NCBI RefSeq assembly: GCF_008704555.1
Contig: NZ_CP023702.1
Span: 1,984,001 to 2,048,000 of the forward strand
Direction of reading: 5' to 3'
Length of the DNA stretch: 64,000 nt
Origin: Streptomyces nitrosporeus
Lineage (GTDB): Bacteria > Actinomycetota > Actinomycetes > Streptomycetales > Streptomycetaceae
A program made the translations under genes and the position numbers. Positions 54,782 through 64,000 of this stretch are shown here, piece by piece. A model generated the notes under the pieces. The model made no database searches and was not told the origin of the DNA. It worked only from the letters and a program-made list of their open reading frames with translations. The stretch's first letter is position 1. Each line of letters begins with the position of its first letter.

Positions 54782-56329
54782 TCAGCCCATGAACTTCTTG
54801 AACTCGTCCGGCAGTTCGAAGTTCTTGTCGTCCTGGGCCGGGAGGCCGAAGGCGCCGCCCTGGGCCGCCTGCTCGCGGCGGGCGGCCGCGGCCTGCTCCT
54901 CGGCCTTGCGCTTCATCGGGTTGCCCGACTTGCGCTTGCCCTTGGCCTGCTTGACCTGCTTCTTCTGCCGGCCGGCGCCGCCGCCCGTACCCGGCAGCCC
55001 CGGCATGCCCGGCATCCCGCCGCCCTGGGCCATCTTCGACATCATCTTGCGGGCCTCGAAGAACCGCTCCACGAGGTTCTTCACGGCGGAGACCTCGACA
55101 CCGGAGCCCTTGGCGATACGAGCGCGGCGGGAGCCGTTGATGATCGTCGGTTCGGCGCGTTCCTTCGGGGTCATCGACTTGATGATCGCGGCGGTGCGGT
55201 CCACGTCGCGCTCGTCGATGTTGTTGATCTGGTCCTTGATCTGCCCCATCCCGGGGAGCATCCCGAGCAGCTTGGAGATGGAGCCCATCTTCCGGACCTG
55301 CTCCATCTGCGCCAGGAAGTCGTCGAGCGTGAAGTCCTTGCCCTTGCTGGACGCCAGCTTGGAGGCCATCTTGGCGGCCTCTTCCTGGCTGAAGGTCTTC
55401 TCCGCCTGCTCGATCAGGGTGAGCAGGTCACCCATGTCGAGGATGCGGGAGGCCATCCGGTCCGGGTGGAAGGCGTCGAAGTCCTCCAGCTTCTCGCCGT
55501 TCGACGCGAACATGATCTGCTTGCCCGTGACATGGGCGATCGACAGGGCGGCACCACCGCGGGCGTCACCGTCCAGCTTGGAGAGCACCACGCCGTCGAA
55601 GCCGACGCCGTCGCGGAACGCCTCGGCGGTGTTGACCGCGTCCTGGCCGATCATCGCGTCGACGACGAAGAGGATCTCGTCGGGGCTGACGGCGTCGCGG
55701 ATGTCCGCGGCCTGCCGCATCAGCTCCTGGTCGATGCCGAGGCGGCCCGCGGTGTCGACGATGACGATGTCGTGGACCTTGGCCCTGGCGAACTCGATGG
55801 AGTCCTGGGCGACCTTGACCGGGTCGCCGACGCCGTTGCCCGGCTCCGGCGCGTACACCGCGACACCGGCGCGCTCGGCGACGACGCTCAGCTGGTTGAC
55901 GGCGTTGGGGCGCTGGAGGTCGCAGGCGACCAGCAGCGGGGAGTGGCCCTGGCCCTTGAGCCAGAGGCCGAGCTTTCCGGCGAGGGTGGTCTTACCGGCA
56001 CCCTGGAGACCGGCGAGCATGATCACGGTGGGCGGGTTCTTGGCGAACCGGAGCCGCCGGGTCTCGCCGCCGAGGATGGAGACGAGCTCCTCGTTGACGA
56101 TCTTGACGACCTGCTGGGCGGGGTTGAGCGCCTGGGAGACCTCGGACCCGCGGGCCCGCTCCTTGACCTTGGCGATGAACGCCCGGACGACGGGGAGGGC
56201 GACATCGGCCTCGAGCAGGGCGATACGGATCTCGCGAGCCGTGGCGTCGATGTCCGCCTCGGACAAGCGGCCCTTGCCCCTGAGGTTCTTGAAAGTCGCG
56301 CTAAGGCGGTCGGAGAGAGTATCGAACAC
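54782..56329 (-). CDS. ffh: Signal recognition particle protein Ffh
   Basis: 515 residues. N domain (DTLSDRLSATFKNLRGKGRL), G domain with AGLQGAGKTTLAGKLGLWLK, DLQRPNAVNQL, IVDTAGRLGIDQELM, LSKLDGDARGGAALSIAHVT, and the Met-rich M domain (FLAQMEQVRKMGSISKLLGM; RIAKGSGVEVSAVKNLVERF). Binds signal sequences and pairs with FtsY, whose gene end is at the right edge. GTG start. Confidence 0.96.
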   Translation of the reverse strand: MFDTLSDRLSATFKNLRGKGRLSEADIDATAREIRIALLEADVALPVVRAFIAKVKERARGSEVSQALNPAQQVVKIVNEELVSILGGETRRLRFAKNPPTVIMLAGLQGAGKTTLAGKLGLWLKGQGHSPLLVACDLQRPNAVNQLSVVAERAGVAVYAPEPGNGVGDPVKVAQDSIEFARAKVHDIVIVDTAGRLGIDQELMRQAADIRDAVSPDEILFVVDAMIGQDAVNTAEAFRDGVGFDGVVLSKLDGDARGGAALSIAHVTGKQIMFASNGEKLEDFDAFHPDRMASRILDMGDLLTLIEQAEKTFSQEEAAKMASKLASSKGKDFTLDDFLAQMEQVRKMGSISKLLGMLPGMGQIKDQINNIDERDVDRTAAIIKSMTPKERAEPTIINGSRRARIAKGSGVEVSAVKNLVERFFEARKMMSKMAQGGGMPGMPGLPGTGGGAGRQKKQVKQAKGKRKSGNPMKRKAEEQAAAARREQAAQGGAFGLPAQDDKNFELPDEFKKFMG

Positions 56330-56494
56330 GGCGCTCGTCGGTCCTCAGGGTCGGGGGCGGGGCTGGTCAGTCGCCCTCCAGGGTATCCGGACCCCGGAGG
56401 AGGCAAAGCCCTCGCCCGTTTCTCGTGACGAACGGGCGGGCCGCAGAAGGGCGGACGGGCGGCCGCGGGACGGCGGACGGGCGGGCCGCGGGGC

Positions 56495-58948
56495 TCAGCC
56501 CAGCGCCTTCTCCACCTCCCGGGCCACCTCCGCGGCACGCTCCCCGGGCAGCGGCCCGCCGTCCCCGTCCGTGACGTAGAAGGCGTCCACCGCGTTCGCC
56601 CCCAGCGTCGAGACATGGGCGCTGCGTACCCGTACGGCGCTCCGCTCCAGGGCGTGGCCGATCCGGTGCAGCAGCCCGGGGGCGTCCTGGGCGCGCACCT
56701 CGATGACCGTGGCCAGGCGGGAGGCCGCCGGGGCGACGGTGACCCGGGGCGGCGGCGCCTTGACCCCGCGCCGCCGGGGGTAGGCGGCCTCGCGTTCGGC
56801 GAGGCGGGCCCGGATGTCCAGGGAGCCGTCCAGGGCGCGTACGAGGTCGGTGCGGAGCCGGGCGGCCTGCGGGAGGGAGCCGTACTCGGCGGCGACCCGC
56901 CAGCTCAGGACCAGCAGGTCCGCCGGTCCGCCGAGCCCGGTGGGCAGTTCGACCGCCCGCAGGTCGGCCGCGCGGACGGTGAGCCGATGCAGGGCGAGGA
57001 CCCCGGCCGCCGCCGGGAGGACGCCGGGCCGGTCGGGCAGCGCGATGAGGAGTTCGACGCCGACGGGTTCGGGGTCGCCGTCCGCGAGGGCGGGTTCGGG
57101 CCCGGTGCGCAGGGCCAGGGCCGGCTCCCCGGTGCGCAGGGCCTCGACGGCGAGCCGTTCCTGTTCCGCGCCGGGCGTGAGCGGCTCGGGCTCGGCCGGC
57201 TCCTCGCCCGCCAGCAGGGCAGCGACGCGTTTGACCAGGTCCGTGACGAGACCGGCACGCCAGGAGCTCCAGGCGGCCGGGCCGGTGGCCAGGGCGTCGG
57301 CCTCGGTGAGGGCGTGCAGCAGCTCCAGGGTGGAGGTGCTGCCCACGGCGTCGGCGACGGCGCGCACGGTCGCCGGGTCGTCGAGGTCGCGCCGGGTGGC
57401 GGTCTCGACGAGCAGCAGGTGGTGGCGTACGAGGGTCGCGACGACGCCGGTGTCCTGTGCGTCGAAGCCGATCCGGGTGGCCATGTCGCGGGCGATGACC
57501 TCGCCGGCCGCGGAGTGGTCGCCGGGCCATCCCTTGCCGATGTCGTGGAGCAGTGCCGCGACCAGGAGCAGGTCGGGGCGGTGGACCCGGCGGGTGAGGG
57601 AGGCCGCGCGGACCGCGGTCTCGACGAGGTGCCGGTCCACCGTCCAGGTGTGGACGGGGTTGCGCTGCGGCCGGCAGCGGACGCGTTCCCAGTCGGGCAG
57701 CAGCCGGGTGATGATGCCCTCCGCCTCCAGCGCCTCCCAGACGGTGACGGTCGCCTCGCCGGCGCCGAGCAGGGTGACCAGTTCCTCGCGGGCCTCGGCG
57801 GGCCAGGGCACCGGCAGCGGCCGGGCCGCGGTGCGCAGGTGGCGTACGAGGTGCCGGGAGAGGGGCAGCCCGGACTCGGCGGCGGCGGCCGCGGCCCGGA
57901 GGGGGAGGACGGGGTCCTTCTCGGGGCGGGCCGTGCGGGCGAGGACGACCTCTCCGTCGGCCTCGACGACCCCTTCGGCGAGCGGGGTGCGTTCCGGGAC
58001 GGCCTTCGCGCCGCCGCCGAGGAGGGAGCGCAGCCGGGGGCGGGCGGAGCGGGCGCGCAGGACGCGTTCCACCTCGCGCCAGGTGACGTCGGTGGCGTAG
58101 GAGACGGTGCGGGCGGCCTCGTAGACCTGCCGCAGCAGCGCGTCCGCGTCCAGGAGCCCGAGGGCCCCGGCGACCTGGTCCTGTTCCTGGAGGGCGAGGC
58201 GGTCGGTGGCGCGGCCGGTGGTGAGGTGGAGGGCGTCCCGGACGTCGAGGAGGGTGCGGCGGGCCTCGGCGAGCCCTTCGCGGGGGGCGTCGGCGACCCA
58301 GGAGGCGGCTACGGCGCGCAGGGCGGTGGCGTCGCGGAGGCCGCCGCGCGCCTCCTTGAGGTCGGGTTCCAGGAGGAACTGGAGCTCGCCCATGCGTTCG
58401 GCACGTTCCCGGCCGAGTCCGGCGAGTTCGGGGAGGCGTCGGTGGGCCTGGTTGCGCCAGTCGGCGAGGACCGTGGTGCGCAGTGCGGCGACGAGCCCGA
58501 GGTCACCGGCGACGGGCCGGGCGTCGAGCAGGCCGAGCTGGACCTTGAGGTCCTCCCCCGCGGTCTTCCGGGCCTCCGCGGGGGTGCGTACGGAGTGGTC
58601 GAGGGCCAGTCCGAGGTCCCAGACCGGGTACCAGATCCGGTCGGCGAGGGCGGCGACGGCCGCGGCGCCGGCGCTGCCGTCGTGCAGGAGCAGCAGGTCG
58701 AGGTCGCTGCGCGGGGAGAGTTCGCCGCGGCCGTACCCGCCGACGGCGACCAGGGCGGCGCCCCGGACGCCGGTTCCGGCCGCGGCCGTGGTGAACAGCG
58801 CGGTCAGCCAGTCGTCCGTGAGCCGGGCCAGGGCAAAACGGCGCGGCGGCCCGGACCGCGCCTCCTGCTGGAGGAGGCGCAGCCGGGCCGCCGCGTAGCC
58901 GCTGGGTCCCGGGTCATCTGTCGCGGTGGTCACTTCGGTGCTCGTCAC
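56495..58948 (-). CDS. glnD: [Protein-PII] uridylyl-/adenylyltransferase GlnD
   Basis: 817 residues. Nucleotidyltransferase motif VGGYGRGELSPRSDLDLLLL near residue 70, HD domain LLVAALLHDIGKGWPGDHSA near 475, two C-terminal ACT domains (ELLIALPDRPGVLPAAAGVL; IEVRAQDAPGLLHRIGHALE). In Streptomyces this enzyme adenylylates GlnK. Third gene of amtB-glnK-glnD with a 117-bp gap after glnK. GTG start. Confidence 0.95.
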   Translation of the reverse strand: MTSTEVTTATDDPGPSGYAAARLRLLQQEARSGPPRRFALARLTDDWLTALFTTAAAGTGVRGAALVAVGGYGRGELSPRSDLDLLLLHDGSAGAAAVAALADRIWYPVWDLGLALDHSVRTPAEARKTAGEDLKVQLGLLDARPVAGDLGLVAALRTTVLADWRNQAHRRLPELAGLGRERAERMGELQFLLEPDLKEARGGLRDATALRAVAASWVADAPREGLAEARRTLLDVRDALHLTTGRATDRLALQEQDQVAGALGLLDADALLRQVYEAARTVSYATDVTWREVERVLRARSARPRLRSLLGGGAKAVPERTPLAEGVVEADGEVVLARTARPEKDPVLPLRAAAAAAESGLPLSRHLVRHLRTAARPLPVPWPAEAREELVTLLGAGEATVTVWEALEAEGIITRLLPDWERVRCRPQRNPVHTWTVDRHLVETAVRAASLTRRVHRPDLLLVAALLHDIGKGWPGDHSAAGEVIARDMATRIGFDAQDTGVVATLVRHHLLLVETATRRDLDDPATVRAVADAVGSTSTLELLHALTEADALATGPAAWSSWRAGLVTDLVKRVAALLAGEEPAEPEPLTPGAEQERLAVEALRTGEPALALRTGPEPALADGDPEPVGVELLIALPDRPGVLPAAAGVLALHRLTVRAADLRAVELPTGLGGPADLLVLSWRVAAEYGSLPQAARLRTDLVRALDGSLDIRARLAEREAAYPRRRGVKAPPPRVTVAPAASRLATVIEVRAQDAPGLLHRIGHALERSAVRVRSAHVSTLGANAVDAFYVTDGDGGPLPGERAAEVAREVEKALG

Positions 58949-59065
58949 CCGGCTGCCTTCCGTCTGATCGTGCCGATCGTGCGGTGTTCCGCCGGCCGGG
59001 GTCCCGCCGGCCGGGAGGTGCCGCCCGCCCCGGGCCCGGTTCCGGGAGGGGCGGGCCCGCGTCTC

Positions 59066-62651
<3,586 letters not shown>

Positions 62652-63075
62652 TGGAACGCCCCCATCCCGCCGGAATCTCTCGCGCGAACCTCTATCAGAA
62701 TGCCGTGCGATGGCGCTCTCCGTACGGCGGTTCCCCGCCATCGGACAGGGGACCGGACTGCCCGGGGCATACCCGCCGCCGCACATGCAATTGCAGGCTC
62801 GGCACCGACAGTAACGCTCCGATCACCCTTTCGGCGAGGGCGGTTACGGAAACGCCACCATTCGCCACCCCTTCGGATGAACGCGCCGGAGCCGGTACGC
62901 GATTCACTTGACAGACAGCGATCAACAGCAGGCGGACCGAGGCGTTCAGGGGCGCGCGGCCCGGCCCCCGCACCCCGGCGCCGCTCCGCGCCCTGCGGAC
63001 CGCCGGCGACGGCCGCCGGGCACCGGGCCCGCCGCCGGTCGTAACCGCCGGCGAGCCGGACCCGTTGGAGGGGGC
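62652..63075. other. 424-bp divergent promoter region of nsdA and the PrimPol-like gene
   Basis: No gene seen. Contains the 10-bp palindrome TGCAATTGCA at 62786-62795 and an AT-richer tract near 62800-62910 (GTAACGCTCCGATCACC; CACTTGACAGACAGCGATCA). TTGACA near 62909 is a good -35 for the plus-strand gene. Confidence 0.5.
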
Positions 63076-63723
63076 ATGGGCTTCACGATCGGCGGCATCC
63101 GGGAGATGCGCCCCGGAGCGCGCCGCCGCGGCCGGGCGGCCGGGGCGACCGCGGTGGCGGAGTACACGGGGCTGTGGGGCTGGGCGGTCGTCCCGGGCGC
63201 GCGGCTCTCGGCGGGCGTCTGTTCCTGCGGCGCCCCGGACTGCGCCGCCCCCGGCGCGCATCCGCTGGACGGCGCGGACGAGATCCCGGCCGGCTCGACC
63301 CTCCGGGAGGCCGCGGACGCCTGGTCCCAACACCCGGGTGCCTCGCTGCTGCTGCCGGTGGGCCGCGCGTTCGACGTCCTCGACGTGCCGGAGGTGCCGG
63401 GCCGGCGGGCGCTGGTCCGGATGGAGCGGATGGGGCTGCCGGCCGGCCCGGTGGCGGTCGCCCCGGACGGCCGTGTGCAGTTCTTCGTCGCCCCGGGGGC
63501 CGCGGCCGAGCTGCCGGGCCTGCTGTACCGGATGGGCTGGGACGACGCGGGCCTGGACCTGCGGGCACCGGGGCCCGGGGCCTTCCTGACGGCCCCGCCC
63601 TCGGAGCTCGGCCCGCTGGGCCCGGTCCGCTGGCTGCGCGCGCCGGCTCCGGACACGGCGGCCGCTCCCCCGCAGGCACGGCTGCTGCTGGGCACCCTCG
63701 CGTACATATGCCACCGCTGGTGA
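63076..63723 (+). CDS. Bifunctional primase/polymerase N-terminal-like protein
   Basis: 215 residues: AVAEYTGLWGWAVVPGARLS then CSCGAPDCAAPGAHPLDGAD, WSQHPGASLLLPVGRAFDVL, FLTAPPSELGPLGPVRWLRA. This is the prim-pol-like fold of Streptomyces, with the CSCG..DC..PG.HP signature. GGAGGGGG precedes the ATG. Normal neighbour between nsdA and ftsY; function untested. Confidence 0.8.
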   Translation: MGFTIGGIREMRPGARRRGRAAGATAVAEYTGLWGWAVVPGARLSAGVCSCGAPDCAAPGAHPLDGADEIPAGSTLREAADAWSQHPGASLLLPVGRAFDVLDVPEVPGRRALVRMERMGLPAGPVAVAPDGRVQFFVAPGAAAELPGLLYRMGWDDAGLDLRAPGPGAFLTAPPSELGPLGPVRWLRAPAPDTAAAPPQARLLLGTLAYICHRW

Positions 63724-63725
63724 CG

Positions 63726-63768
63726 GCCGAAGGGCGGTGGTCCCCGAGGGGGTCCACCGCCCTTCGGC
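63726..63768. terminator. Bidirectional terminator before ftsY end
   Basis: GCCGAAGGGCGGTGG (63726-63740) is fully complementary to CCACCGCCCTTCGGC (63754-63768) with a 13-base loop. Between convergent genes. Confidence 0.85.
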
Positions 63769-63794
63769 GCGGGTGCGCGGGTGCGGGTGCGGGG

Positions 63795-64000
63795 TCAGTC
63801 GCCGATCAGCGCGTCGACGAAGGCGCCCGGCTCGAACGGGGCCAGGTCGTCCGGCCCCTCGCCGAGGCCGATGAGCTTGACCGGTACGCCCAGCTCGCGC
63901 TGGACGGCGATGACGATGCCGCCCTTGGCGGTGCCGTCCAGCTTGGTCAGGACGATGCCGGTGATGTCGACGACCTCGGCGAAGACGCGGGCCTGCACCA
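63795..64000 (-). CDS. ftsY: SRP receptor FtsY (C-terminal part, cut by window edge)
   Basis: The final 68 codons of the NG domain: VFAEVVDITGIVLTKLDGTA then KGGIVIAVQRELGVPVKLIG, GLGEGPDDLAPFEPGAFVDA. T-K-L-D is the G4 motif of SRP GTPases. Upstream part is beyond the right edge. Confidence 0.95.
   Translation of the reverse strand, partial: VQARVFAEVVDITGIVLTKLDGTAKGGIVIAVQRELGVPVKLIGLGEGPDDLAPFEPGAFVDALIGD

Noticed and set aside
62786..62795. TGCAATTGCA palindrome as an operator
   Set aside because: Single 10-bp palindrome without a second copy; too short to claim.

Overview
The window is chromosome of a Streptomyces (or a very close relative): high GC throughout, with the sporulation sigma factor WhiG, the NsdA regulator, a run of four type I signal peptidases, the rplS-trmD-rimM-KH-rpsP cluster, ffh, and an amtB-glnK-glnD operon behind a recognisable GlnR box. 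A temperate siphovirus genome of about 41.4 kb is inserted between coordinates 3009 and 44430. It splits the host gene comM (yifB-type Mg-chelatase/ComM ATPase) into a C-terminal part on the left and an 80-codon N-terminal part on the right.

Left host part (1-3016, all minus strand): the start of whiG, dprA, and the C-terminal two thirds of comM. Right host part (44423-64000): the N-terminal piece of comM, yraN, a DUF2469 protein, a Nudix hydrolase, sipZ-sipY-sipX-sipW, rplS, trmD, rimM, a KH protein, rpsP, an SprT-like protein, a methyltransferase, ffh, glnD, glnK, amtB, nsdA, a primase/polymerase-like protein and the end of ftsY.

Prophage, left to right. (i) 3061-4448: immunity region, with a minus-strand HTH repressor candidate, two TGGAC-N5-GTCCA operators and a divergent small HTH protein. 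(ii) 4445-14143: plus-strand early operon, almost every gene joined to the next by GTGA, ATGA or TGATG overlaps. It holds a RecB-like nuclease, a Gp3-like recombination directionality factor (partner of the serine integrase), a long WhiB-like protein, a replication initiator with an iteron-like repeat field, a candidate helicase loader, a MazG-like protein and a PAPS-reductase-like ATP pyrophosphatase. A 62-bp mini-gene unit occurs twice. (iii) 14195-19676: a small HTH regulator, a block of membrane proteins resembling the spread (Spd) module of actinomycete conjugative elements, small genes and a lipoprotein. (iv) 19696-39335: HNH nuclease, P-loop kinase, terminase, portal, prohead protease, capsid, connectors, tail tube, tail chaperones with a canonical GGGAAAA -1 frameshift site, tape measure, tail-tip proteins, amidase endolysin, holin and two further membrane proteins, one collagen-like. 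(v) 39395-42750: a regulatory/cargo block with several HTH proteins and unusual repeats. (vi) 42923-44374: a large serine integrase reading toward the interior from beside attR.

The structural, lysis, replication, integration and excision genes all look intact, so the prophage is probably inducible. No tRNA, rRNA or CRISPR array was seen. All identifications are by reading motifs and gene order; no database search was run.
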